Assembly: GCA_030762935.1 (NCBI GenBank)
Contig: CM060897.1
Coordinates: 116,036,676 to 116,100,675, forward strand
DNA length: 64,000 bases
Direction of reading: 5' to 3'
DNA from: Hymenopus coronatus
Taxonomy: Eukaryota; Arthropoda; Insecta; Mantodea; Hymenopodidae
A program made the translations under genes and the position numbers. Shown piece after piece: positions 46,570 to 57,086 of this stretch. Below the pieces are notes generated by a model. That model was not told the DNA's origin and ran no database searches. It saw only the letters and a list, made by a program, of their open reading frames with translations. Position 1 is the first letter of the stretch, and each line of letters begins with the position of its first letter.

Positions 46570-47528
46570 ATGTTTTTCATTCACATGACTTTCTCTACAT
46601 GTCTGCAACAAATTATTTTTAGAAAGCTTATGCTTCGTTTTACTTCATGCTAATCGAGAAAAAATTAATAGAATTAGTCTTATTACTTGCTTCCCTGTAA
46701 GTAGAAGGGAAATAACGAAGCATCATAGGTAAAGTATTAGTCAAAAATGTTTGTTGTGTTATTGAAGTCCCTTTGTTTATATGGACAGGATTTGACAAAT
46801 TCCTGTTTGAGTAAAGTGTGCGTTTTTTAAAGCTGAAACATATAACAAGGAATATCTCAAAAACGAACCACTGCACGAAAAAATGTATATATAGTAAAGT
46901 ATGTGTTTTCACGAGCTCTACATTTTCTGTTACGCAAGCTTAAAGTTTGCAATTTACGCAAAATTCCAGAATAAAGAAGTCTTCAGCGGCTGTTCCCATA
47001 AAATGCAAGATATACATTTTATTTTCCAGGTAAATATCTTTAATACAGGATATTTTAATCAAAATCGTTAGAGCCATTTTTGAGAAAATCAAAGTTTTCG
47101 AAAAAAATTCCATGTAAAGGTTAGTTGAGCGTGGACGATTTTCTTGCAAATCTTTTGTCGCATCCTTGGAAGACATTGAACTTAAATACCATGTTTGGTT
47201 CTTAACGGCCTTTTCGTTTTTCAGCTGTGCTGTGCACAGGCGCACACAGGTAATAATAATTAGCGAATGATCATGAAAGTTAATAAGTTGTTCTAATAAA
47301 GGTGAGGCAATATCTTGTAAACCTAAATTTGCTTGTGTGGACATATTCTAAAAACAGAATTTTCGCCCAAAATTTCAAACTTTTAAAAACAAATCAAAAC
47401 ATTGATTCTATTAACAATACACGCACACAAGCGCGCGCGCACTGACAGTTTTCCAAAATTGACCCAAAACATGCATTTCCGGTGAAATCTCGGTATCAAA
47501 TTTTTGGATGCATTACAATATCTTCTAA
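46570..47528 (+). repeat. XR1, forward, interrupted at about 47245-47404
   Basis: Head side from TTTTTCATTCACATGACT to the CA tract at 47240. Then about 160 bases of non-XR1 AT-rich sequence, then the CA/CG tract (GCGCGCGCGC) and TGCATTTCCGGTGAAATCTCGG, breaking off before the hairpin. Confidence 0.75.
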
Positions 47529-48040
47529 GGAAAAAAAAAAAAAAAAACAACTGAAAACAAAACTCAGGATTATGGTTAAAAACGCAGGCTTCGGCTATGT
47601 ACACTTACCTATTATAAAATGTTGTGTGTGTTTATTTATTTATTCATTTACCCTATTTAGAGTTAAGACCATAAGATATTATTTACCACTCCAAAAGGAA
47701 CTTAAACAATATAATGCAATACATCATAGTATAAAAATGAAAAAAATGACATAAATATTAGTGCAATCTAATAAGAACAAATATACAAAAGCCCAACAAA
47801 TATATATTTAGCAAAGAAGAATTTACAACCAAAATGTTTTAAGTGGAATATTTAATATTTAAATCAGAAATTTTAGTTACTACCACATAAAATAATAATA
47901 ATGAATAAAGAACGGATTTGTAAGCGCAATCAAATGGTGAAATAAGCAAGCATATAAGCACAAAGAATGAGTCAAATAGGCATTAAAATAAGCAAATAAA
48001 ACTTATAATTAAATCATAAATATGTTGTTTCATAGAAGTC
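47529..48040. other. Unique AT-rich sequence
   Basis: An A17 run starts at about 47531. It lies downstream of the hAT fossil stop and could hold its 3' end, but no terminal inverted repeat was found. Confidence 0.35.
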
Positions 48041-49113
48041 TTACCTTACATAAGCCTTTACAGCACACGAGGAAGGTGATCTTGAGATTTTCTTGTGTGA
48101 AGCTTCTGGTTTTTCAGTGAAGAATGCCTTATAAAGTGAAAAGGGTCTCTCGACGTCGCGTGACGTTACAGGAATATGTGAAAGACACCTAAGGGAATTC
48201 CTCTTCGATATGTGTTTCTGCACCAGAAACTTTTTAGAAATGTTACACAATGTTCCATAGCCACGGTTTTGCATTAATACCTCACTTAGTTTCTCTAAGG
48301 CAGTTTTAGTAATACCGTGATTCTTTGAAGATAACATTACTGAAATTTTATCTATCAAAGAAAGTGAATGTTCCAAAGTATTATTTAGAACTTCCAACTG
48401 TGTTATAATAGCAGGTATTTTGGAAAAATGGTTATGGATACCAATATTAGCAAAACATTCCTGTGCTGCGGCAATCCTGGTTGCATCTTCTGCATCGAAG
48501 GGGCACAACACTGTTTTTACTTCACCGAAATGTTCTGCGAAGTATTACAAGCCTTTAACCACGAACTGGCTGAGGAGGTGAAGACAAATCTTGAAGGACT
48601 TCATGAAATTTTTGAATGGGTGACTTTAGAAACATTTTCTTCACTTTAGAGACAAGAAGATCCACGTTCTTACAGTGGCTCCTAACTTTTTCAGCGATGT
48701 AAAGCGTGAGCAAGATAGGACAAGTGAACTAACTTAGGATAAAGGACCTTTATTCCTGTTCCTGCTTTAACAATATACGGAGTATCACTAAGAAATAACA
48801 ATACATTGTCATACCGAGTCCCTTCTGACCACAAAATGGCTGAAGAGTCATTGAAAAATGTTGCAATAATGGAATTATTTACTCGTTCAAGTACTTGTAT
48901 ATTGAAAAGATATGATCTACTACCTGCTTTCATAGCACCAACTATAGCACTAAATACACATTTTCCTGCTGTATCTGTGGTTACATCAATAAAATCCATA
49001 TTTGTTCGTGCTTTAGTTGATCCCGCATATGACAAATTATGTCTTGAAAACTCTGTTGCAAATAGTTTTTTCCTAATGTAGAGTCGTCCGGCACCCTTCT
49101 GTTATTTATTTTT
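48041..49113 (-). pseudogene. hAT-superfamily transposase fossil (RNase H-like part)
   Basis: Read on the minus strand from high to low coordinates: RVPDDST, KNYLQQSFQDIICHMRDQL, DFIDVTTDTAGKCVFSAIVG (first catalytic Asp region), NSIIATFFNDSSAILW, YDNVLLFLSDTPYIVKAG, VLYPKLVHLSYLAHALHR (second block), AEKVRSHCKNVDLLVSKVKK, FAEHFGEVKTVLCPFD and DVERPFSLYKAFF (C-terminal dimerisation-like motif, family VERSFS.YK). This order fits hAT proteins of the CGGBP1/DUF659 type. Frameshifts near 49030, 48690 and 48570 disable it. Confidence 0.78.
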
Positions 49114-49946
49114 ACTTTCTTTACACGCACTATGTACATAGTGTATAGAGAAGGTATTGCACTCCACCAAAAATTCGATACCGAGATTTCACCGGAAATA
49201 TATGTTTTAGGGTCCCCTGTATCCAAAACAAGCAGTTTCACAAAAAGGTCCGTGCGTGTGTCTGTGTGCTAGTGAACACGATAACTCAAAAACGAAAAGT
49301 CGGTAAAATATCAAACTTGATGTTTAAGTTTAGCATCTTCCAGGGATGCGACCCAAAGATTTTGAGAAACATCCCCCACCCCAACCCCAAACTACCCCTT
49401 ACATGGAACTTTTTTCGAAAAATTTTATTTTCTCCAAAATGGCTCTAACAATTTTGATTAAAATATAATATATTAACGATATTTACCTGACAAATAAAAT
49501 GAATATCTTGAATTTTCTGGGAATAGTCTCTGAAATTTTTCATAATTGCTAAACCGTAAGAGATGGACAAAAACTTAACATATAAAAAATTTATAGCACT
49601 TTAAAACACACAATTTATGTTATATGTATTTTTTTCATAGAGTTGATCGTTTTTGAGATATTCCTTGTTTTTGTTTTCAGCTTTAAAAAATCATACTTTT
49701 CTCACACAGGGCTATGTCAACTCCTGTCCATACAAACAAAGAAACTTCAATCACATACCAACCAGCTTTTGATTATCACTTTAACCTATGGTACGGCCTT
49801 ATTTCGCTTCTACTTACTAGGAAGCAAGTAATAAGGGTATTCCTGCTAATATTTTTCGATTAGCATTAAGAAATAGAACAATAAGTTTTTTAACAATAAT
49901 TGATTGCAGAAATGTAGAGAAACTCATGTAAATGAAACAGATCAGA
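49114..49946 (-). repeat. XR1, full length, reverse, inside the hAT fossil
   Basis: 833 bases, ACTTTCTTTACACG to AACAGATCAGA, with T5 on the left and T7 on the right. The hAT frame ends LRELLKK on one side and resumes RRVPDDST on the other, giving a second exactly bounded copy. Confidence 0.92.
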
Positions 49947-50265
49947 TTTTTTTAAAAGTTCCCGAAGCTGCTCATTATTTAATTTCCACAATGGAATGTC
50001 CAAATTCACTAATGCTAAACACAAGTTTTTGAAAAATGTATCACTCAACTCGATTGTTCGCCTACAGTGCCTGTAATTAGTTGCTGCTGAAAGTTATATT
50101 TCTTCTTAACTCTCCCCTTATGACGCGTTGTATTAATATGCAGTACAATGTCATATTTTTTCTTTATAGAAACACTTTTTCCGCACACCAAATAAATTAA
50201 GATCTTACCGTCTTCGCTAAACACATCGATTCCAAATTCGTTTTACGTATTTGTGCAACAAAGTC
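49947..50265 (-). pseudogene. hAT fossil, N-terminal BED/CGGBP1-like zinc finger part
   Basis: The minus strand gives GIDVFSEDGKILIYLVCGKS, then YDIVLHINTTRHKGRVKKKY and NFQQQLITGT, then FFKNLCLALVNLDIPLWKLN. This is the xC..C...H...H finger with the first Cys changed to Tyr (IYLVCGK). A stop and frameshift fall between QQQLITGT and FFKNLC. It belongs with 48041-49113. Confidence 0.75.
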
Positions 50266-50822
50266 GATTGAGATGTTTTTGTGTGTGGCATTACTTAATT
50301 TACATGACCGATCATATACACTTTGCCAGATGAAAACGCGTTACACCACTGAAGGAAGAATACTGATTGCATCAGCCAGCTTGCCATAACATCTTGGGAA
50401 GCGGGGGATTCACCAACCACGTGTAACTAATACTCGGCGGGGCACCCAAGTTTCTCTCGTAATTTCAACTACGCAGTGTTATATCATAACTTCCCCCTGT
50501 TACAGTTAGTTATAACGTATTGCTTATTAAGTTATTACTCGAAATAAACTGGGCGACGAATTGCTTGATAAAATGATGGCTAGGAGTGAAAATATACGTT
50601 TAAATTTACATGTTCTGGATAAAATAAGCTATTTTTAATTAAAAATCATAAAATAAGTAAGCGAAAACCGTATTTCAGCAAAAAGAAGTTATAAGCATTT
50701 TGCTTAGAAATCCGGACTCCAGTAATGAACTTATTTTTATCAGGACTGTTTCTTAAAAAAATATAAGAATTTAAATACAATTTCGCAAATATTTTACAGA
50801 AAATGTTAAATTTTGTATAAAA
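50266..50822. other. Unique sequence
   Basis: May include the 5' end of the hAT element. A GC-richer stretch lies at 50395-50450. No terminal repeat found. Confidence 0.35.
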
Positions 50823-50827
50823 AAGTC

Positions 50828-51070
50828 TGATGTGTTTCACTCGCATGAATTTCTCTATCTGATCTGCTAACAAACTTCTTACAAAGCTTATTGTTCTCTC
50901 TACTTCATGACATTTTTATTGCTTTACCATCTATCCGAATTCTTTGTTTAATTGATGAAGGTATTTAACCCATATTATATATTTCCGGTGAAATTTCGGT
51001 ATTGACTTTTTGGGGTGCAATACAATACCTTCTCTATCTACATGTACATTGCACATATTCGCTGTAAAAT
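50828..51070 (+). repeat. XR1, forward, large internal deletion
   Basis: Head TCTGATGTGTTTCACTCGC joins directly to the tail block TTTCCGGTGAAATTTCGG and a variant hairpin. It parallels the deletion form at 1856-2232. Confidence 0.75.
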
Positions 51071-51089
51071 ATATATATAAATAGTATTA

Positions 51090-51166
51090 GTAAGTTGAAG
51101 AATAAACGTTTTAACAATAGTTTATTGTAGAGATGTAGAGAGTCATGTGAACGGAACACATCAGAT
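51090..51166 (-). repeat. XR1 head fragment, reverse
   Basis: TTTTAACAATAGTTTATTG to GGAACACATCAGA. Confidence 0.8.
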
Positions 51167-51404
51167 TTTTTTCTATCTACTTCACGTTATTCGAGATAAT
51201 GATTTTTAGAAATACAGGAACTGATCACAATGTGATAACTCTGAAATTGCATTCTCTATGCTAGATTCGGTTAAAGAGAAAGAATAACCATTTATTATTA
51301 TTATTTTTATTATTACATACCTTTAAATTGATTTTAACTCTACAAATGTAACAGATATATTTCAGATAAATGGACTATTTATAATGTTTGTCATATCTTA
51401 AGCA

Positions 51405-51625
51405 TGTGATAATTTAATCAAAATTGTTAAGCCATTTTCAAGAAATTAATTTTCCAAAGTTGTTCTATATAAAGGGTAGTTTAGTGTAAAGGTTGTTTTT
51501 AGTATATTCTGTAGCATCCTTGGAAGATGCCGAATTTAAATATCAAGTATAGTATTTAACAGAATTTTCGTTTTTGAGTTTTGGTGTTCAAAGGCACACG
51601 CTGGCAGATACTCATAACACAACTT
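51405..51625 (+). repeat. XR1 middle fragment, forward
   Basis: TTTAATCAAAATTGTTAAGCC to the end of the TTTTCGTTTTTGAGTTTTGG block. The CA tract is nearly absent. Confidence 0.75.
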
Positions 51626-51638
51626 TCTCTAATTTTTT

Positions 51639-52585
51639 TCTTTCTCTACATAGTACATAGGTAAAAAAAGTATTCCACTGTACCAAAAAATTTGATACGG
51701 AGATATCATCAAAACTACACCTCTGTATAAACAAAATCATAAATAGGAAATGATCCGCTCACGCGTGTGTTCGTGAGCACGATATCTTATGAACGAAAAA
51801 GAGGTGAAATGCCAAACTTGGTATTTAAGTTTAGTATGCTTTAAAGATGCGGCACGAAGATTCTGAGGAAATTTATACCACCCCAATCTCTTATTTACAT
51901 GAAAAAATATTCAAAAATTTTGATTTTCTCAAAAACGGTTATAATGATTTTCATAAAAATACCATGTTTTAAATGTATTTACATAATAAGTAAAATATAT
52001 ATTTTGAATTTTATGTGAATAGTCTACAAAGAGATTTTCATTCTGGATAAAATTTTGCCGAATTTTGCATCACACGCAAGACTTTCCTTTTGGTAGTGCA
52101 TAACGCCCGCCTTTACAGCAATGACACTGATGTTGGAATGACGATGGAACACCGGAGGAATGTGATGGCGGGGGAAACCGGAGAACCCGGAGTAAAAAAC
52201 CCGCCCTTGAGCCGCTAAATCCTACATGCGGTCGCTTGGGATGGTAAACCTTAACAGACAGCCAAAAACTTATTACACAAAAGTATAGATCTCGTTAAAG
52301 CAAACAATTTATGTCATATACACTTCTTCCTTGAAGTGAAAGATTCCAAGATATATGTTGTTATTGACTTTAAAACGTTTCTCATACGGGATGTTATCTA
52401 CTCTTGATCATGCAACGAAGTGGATTTTAATAATATGGCAACCGGCTTTTAAAAGATTTGAATATCGCTTTAGCGAATATACTCCCCTATTTCTTTTCTA
52501 CTTACAAGGAACCAGGTAATAAGGCCATTTTTGCTAATGTTTATCTGGATTAGCATGAAGTAGATAGAAGAATAAACTTTACAAC
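51639..52585 (-). repeat. XR1, reverse, with a GC-rich insertion
   Basis: Hairpin end reduced to CTTTCTCTACATAGTACATAG. All middle blocks follow, broken at about 52075 in TTTTGCATCAC and resumed at about 52245 in GGTAAACC. The head end is worn. Confidence 0.8.
52075..52245. mobile_element. GC-rich insertion in XR1, type unknown
   Basis: About 170 bases with GATGTTGGAATGACGATGG and CCGGAGGAATGTGATGGCGG, absent from every other XR1 copy. It looks like a short non-autonomous element, perhaps a SINE body. No clear Pol III boxes or target duplication. Confidence 0.45.
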
Positions 52586-53442
52586 ATATGGACTCATCAA
52601 ACCTTCAACTATAGTCATAGTGACATCCTTATCAAATTTTTGGGTGAAATGCAATGGATTCTTTATCTGTAATACGTGAAAGTAAAAAACATATTATACT
52701 GCCCTATTTGTAGTTTGAACATTTTTCCTCTTTTCATTTCAAAATAAAGATATTTTTAAGAGAATATGTTTTGTTGTATCGTGACCTAAATACAAAAACA
52801 CATTGCCCTTCGGCATGTCAGAGCTCTATTTTTCAAACTCCGCTCTGCCGTATCAAATTTGCAGCTGTAATTAAAAGTCCAGGCAATATCTGCTTCACTA
52901 CCAATCAACAGCCTCTCACATTTACGACTAAAACAAAAGAGAATGAACGGGAATCGAGGGAGAGGTTGTACGAGATGAAAAAAGTTACCTAAACGAAGAG
53001 AAGGTAGAGGGAGTGGCAAAATTAACACATAAATTGAAAACTTTCGCAAACGAAAGATAAGAGTATATCGATCGAAGCAGAAGAGTCGATAGTATACTAT
53101 CATCCTTGCCAATAACTGCCCATCGCAAAACTTTGTTAATATAAACTTAAGATTTGTTTGCGTTGTTCCATATTTTGATAGGTTTCATCTCACACGCTGC
53201 ACAAGAACCGAGAATTCAGCTTTGTTTATTGTCCAAATAAAGCTTAAAAATCTAGCACTTTAGTTTCTAATCTGTATTCTGTATTTCAACTTCAATTCTT
53301 TATTAATTCTTGAGGGACACTGGGAAATTTCAATTTTGTATCATTATGTATAAGTTTTATTGAAATGCTGTTGCTGTTATCTTAATATCAATATTAAATG
53401 TCATCAACGGTGGATGAATATTGTCGTGACCTCTGTAAAAAA
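52586..53442. other. Unique sequence, no gene recognised
   Basis: A worn XR1 tail (ATCAAATTTTTGGGTGAAATG) is at 52630-52690. The 108-codon minus-strand frame at 52786-53112 has no family features. Confidence 0.4.
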
Positions 53443-54153
53443 TCTAAAATGATCCATTCACATGACTTTCTCTACATTTCCGCAATAAATTATTGTTGAA
53501 AACCTTGTTCTTCTAATAGTGTTATTACTTGCTTTCATGTAAGCAGAAAGGAAATAAGGGTATAGGTTAAAGTGATAGTTAAAAGCTGGTTGCAATGGGT
53601 AGGAGTTGACAAATTCCCGTATGAGAAAAGTATAAGCATTTTAAAGCTGAAACCAATAAGAAGGAATATATAAAAAATAATGAACTCCACAAAAAAACTT
53701 ATATAGCATAATTTGTGTGTTTTAATGAGCTCGACGTTTTCTATTAAGTAACTTTTTGTCTATCTCTTATGGTGTACTAGTTATGCAAAATTTATCAAAA
53801 CTTATTCAGAATAAAGATATCTTCAGAGGCTTTTCCCATAAAATTGAAGATATATATTTTATTTGTCATGTAAATATCTTTAATATAACCACCCCGAAAT
53901 CATTAAAGCCATTTTTGAGAAAATCAAAATTTTCTAAATTTCCTCCATATAAAGGGTAATTGGGGTTGGGAAAGTTTCTTGAAAGTCTTCGCGTTGCATC
54001 TTTGGAAGATGTTGATCTTCTTTTCGTTTTTGAGCTATGCTGCCCACAGACACACACAGATATTTTTCTAAAATACTTTTTTTTTGGTTCAGGGTGTCCC
54101 AAAATATGTTTATCCGGTGAAACCTCGTATGTAAATAGTACGCATAGAAAAAA
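53443..54153 (+). repeat. XR1, forward, shortened
   Basis: TCTAAAATGATCCATTCACA to a reduced tail (GTAAATAGTACGCATAGAAAAA). The block between the palindrome and TTTTCGTTTTTGAGC is missing. Confidence 0.82.
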
Positions 54154-54826
54154 TAATTATTAATTAAGCTTCCAATCCTGTCAATTTTTAGGGGGCATCG
54201 AAAGGGACTATAACAAAGCAGAGAGAAATCTGGTTCTAGGGGCTCTAAAACATAAGAAAGAGACTAGATATAGGTAGGACTTGCATGGACAAGCAAATAA
54301 TTTTCAGTCATTCCAAAAAGGAGTTGACCACAAAGGAATAGTTTCGTTTAATTCACTTCTCTCTTCTATAAAATAATTTCAGATGAATAAAAAGAAGTTA
54401 AGATCAGAGTTAAAAATGATATCTTACCACTACATCTTCTATACAGACGAGGATTTCATTCTGTAAAAAAGTACTACTAATAATATAACATTGTAAATAT
54501 AATAAACATGATTATTCTAGGAATGCATGCTACGAGTAGGTTCCTAGAAACAGACATGTAATTGTAAATTATTCTAAACTGACACCTTTGAAAATGTATC
54601 GTCAGAGTTATTATTCTTAAATAATCGTATTAATAACTATGAATAAATGTATTTTTGATATGATCTACATCCTAGAGTTTGGGCGTTGAGACTATTCTCA
54701 TAACAGGATCTGCAGATTGCAATGCTATGTAAGTATGCAGGGTCATAACTATATGCACGAGAGAAACGTTAATTTCAAAAGCACAAAGTGGTTTACATAT
54801 TTTATTGATTATAAAAGGGAAAAAAA
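54154..54826. other. Unique AT-rich sequence
   Basis: Nothing recognised. Confidence 0.4.
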
Positions 54827-55611
54827 TCTGATGTTTCATTGACATGACATTTCTACCTTCTCCAAACAAACTACTCTTACAAAAGATTATTCATTTATTT
54901 ACATCACACCAATCTAGTTAAAACATCAGCAGAAATTGGCTTATCACATATTTGCTTCCTTATAAACGGAAGGAAAATAAAGGATTATACTAGTCTAGCG
55001 CGATATTTGAATCCTTTAAGAATTGAAATTCGGTTCTCTTTTCGTGGCTAGGAGTAAAATAAAAGACATGAAACGAAACTTAACTTCCCGTTTGAGAAAA
55101 GTACTTTAAAAACGAAGCTAATATTCAAGGAATATATCGGAAGTGGTAAACTCTACAAAAATATATATGACATAAATTATGTGTATTAACGAGATCTATA
55201 ATTTTTGAGTACTACGATTTTGTCTGTTACGGATTACTAGTTATATAAATGTCCTCCAGAATGAAGAGGTCTTCAGAGGCTATTCCTGGAAAACTCAAGA
55301 TATAAATTTCGTTTGCTATGAAAATATCTTAAACATATGATATTTAAATAACAACATTGAGATCATTTTTGAGAAATCAAAATTTTTGGAAAATGTTCCA
55401 TAGAAAGAAATGTTGGGTTTCGGGTATTTTCTTGAACATTTTCGTGTTGCTTCCTTGGAAGATATTGAAATTAAATACCTAGTTTAGTATTTATCGGACT
55501 TTTTCTTTTCGAACTATGTTACACCCCCCCCCCCCCACACACACACACACCATGCTTGTTAATGCAATACATTCTCTGCTATATACATTGTACACGTATG
55601 CTAGAGAAAGT
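54827..55611 (+). repeat. XR1, forward, 'GCTAGAGAAAG' variant, full length
   Basis: TCTGATGTTTCATTGACATG to GTACACGTATGCTAGAGAAAG. Carries GCTAGGAGTAAAATAAAAGAC like the copy at 9185-10009. C13 at 55524-55536 followed by AC units replaces part of the usual tract. Confidence 0.87.
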
Positions 55612-55638
55612 AAACATATTAGAACCGTGGAAAATAAA

Positions 55639-56650
55639 TCTGATGTGTTCCATTCACATGACTTTCTCTACATAACAAATCATTGTTTAAACGACTATTC
55701 TTCTATCTACTTAATGCTAATCGAGATAAATATTAGCAGAAATGGCTCTATTACTTGCTTCCTTCTACTAGAAGGGAAATAGTCTAAAGCGATGCTCAAA
55801 TCTTTTAAAAGTTGGTTGTCATGTGAATGAAATCCATTTGCTTCCAGTGCCAGGAGTTGAAAATTTTCCCTATGACAAAAGTGTTGAATATTTTAAAACT
55901 GAAACCAACAACAAGGAATATCTCAGAAATAGGCAGCTCCTCGAAAATATGTTTGTGACAAAATTGTGTGTTTTAACGAGATATGCACTTTTGTGTGCTA
56001 AATTATTGTCTATCATTTTCGGTTTACCAGTTATGCAAAATTCAGCAAAATGCGTCCGGAATAAAGAAATCTTCAGAGACTATATCCAGAAAATTCAAGA
56101 TATAAATTTTATTTGTCATGTAAATAGCTTTCATATACGGTATTTTTAGAGCCATTTATGAGAAAATCAAAATTCTCGAAAACTTTTTCAATATAAAGGG
56201 TAGTTTAGGGTTTTAAAATTTTTCTCAAAATCTTCGCGTCGCACCGTTGGAAGATATTAAACTTAAATACTGTCGGGAATGAGAGCAATAACAGCACACT
56301 TCTTCCTTCCTAGGCTCAGGTTAGTTAACTGTTTAATATAAAAATACATTTCGAATACAGAGAGAATAATGCACAGAGCAACATACATAGTTATTCAAAT
56401 GTAGTGGAGAGGGTCTGACTGGATCCTCAACAATAATACCAAGTTTGGTATTTTACCGAGTTTTCGTTTTTGAGCTAGATATCCAGACACACGGGCACAC
56501 GAACACACACATAAATACATGGACTTTTATCTAAAAATGTTTTTTTTTCGGATACCGGGGACCCTAAAACGTGTATTTCCGGTGAAATCATGTTATGAAT
56601 TTTTTTTGGCGGGGATGAATGTAGTATACACTATGTACATAGTATGTGTA
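55639..56650 (+). repeat. XR1, forward, carrying an LTR-like insertion
   Basis: TCTGATGTGTTCC to ACTATGTACATAGTATGTG. Without the insert at 56271-56434 and one 5-base duplicate it is about 843 bases. Confidence 0.87.
56271..56434. mobile_element. 164-bp insertion, solo-LTR- or TRIM-like, with AATAC target duplication
   Basis: The XR1 sequence CTTAAATACCAAGTTTGG is interrupted after AATAC (56266-56270) and resumes with AATAC (56435-56439). The insert starts TGTCGGGAATGAG, has a TATA-like TTTAATATAAAAATAC and ends CTCAACAAT. The 5-base duplication and TG start suit a solo LTR, but a strict TG..CA end would fall two bases earlier. Confidence 0.55.
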
Positions 56651-56790
56651 CCATTCACATGGCTTTCTCTACATCTCTGCAACAAATTATTGTTAAAGAG
56701 CTTCTTCTTTTGTCTGTTTCATAATAATCGAGATAAACATGAGCAGGAGTTTCGTTATTACTTGCTAACTTGTAAGTAGAAGGCAAATAA
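56651..56790 (+). repeat. XR1 head fragment, forward
   Basis: CCATTCACATGGCTTTCTC to GTAAGTAGAAGGCAAATAA. The first ten head bases are missing at the join with the previous tail. Confidence 0.82.
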
Positions 56791-57086
56791 TCTGACGTGC
56801 TCCATTCACATGACTTTCTCTACATCTCTGTTAAAAATGCTGCCTACAAACATACACACTTATTTTAAATGAGTTCAGGGGTTTTCAAAACATGTATTTC
56901 CGGTGAAATATCAGTATAGAATTTTTGGATGGAATACAATACCTAACCTTAAGATTTGAAGCTTCCTTGACGAAGACAACAGAGTCAAGATGGCCGAAAG
57001 TTTGGATTTCTCCGATTCCAATTCAACTGTGTTGCTATCTCGTGAAATCATCTATAGTTCCTAATCTATCTCCTATGTACATTTTA

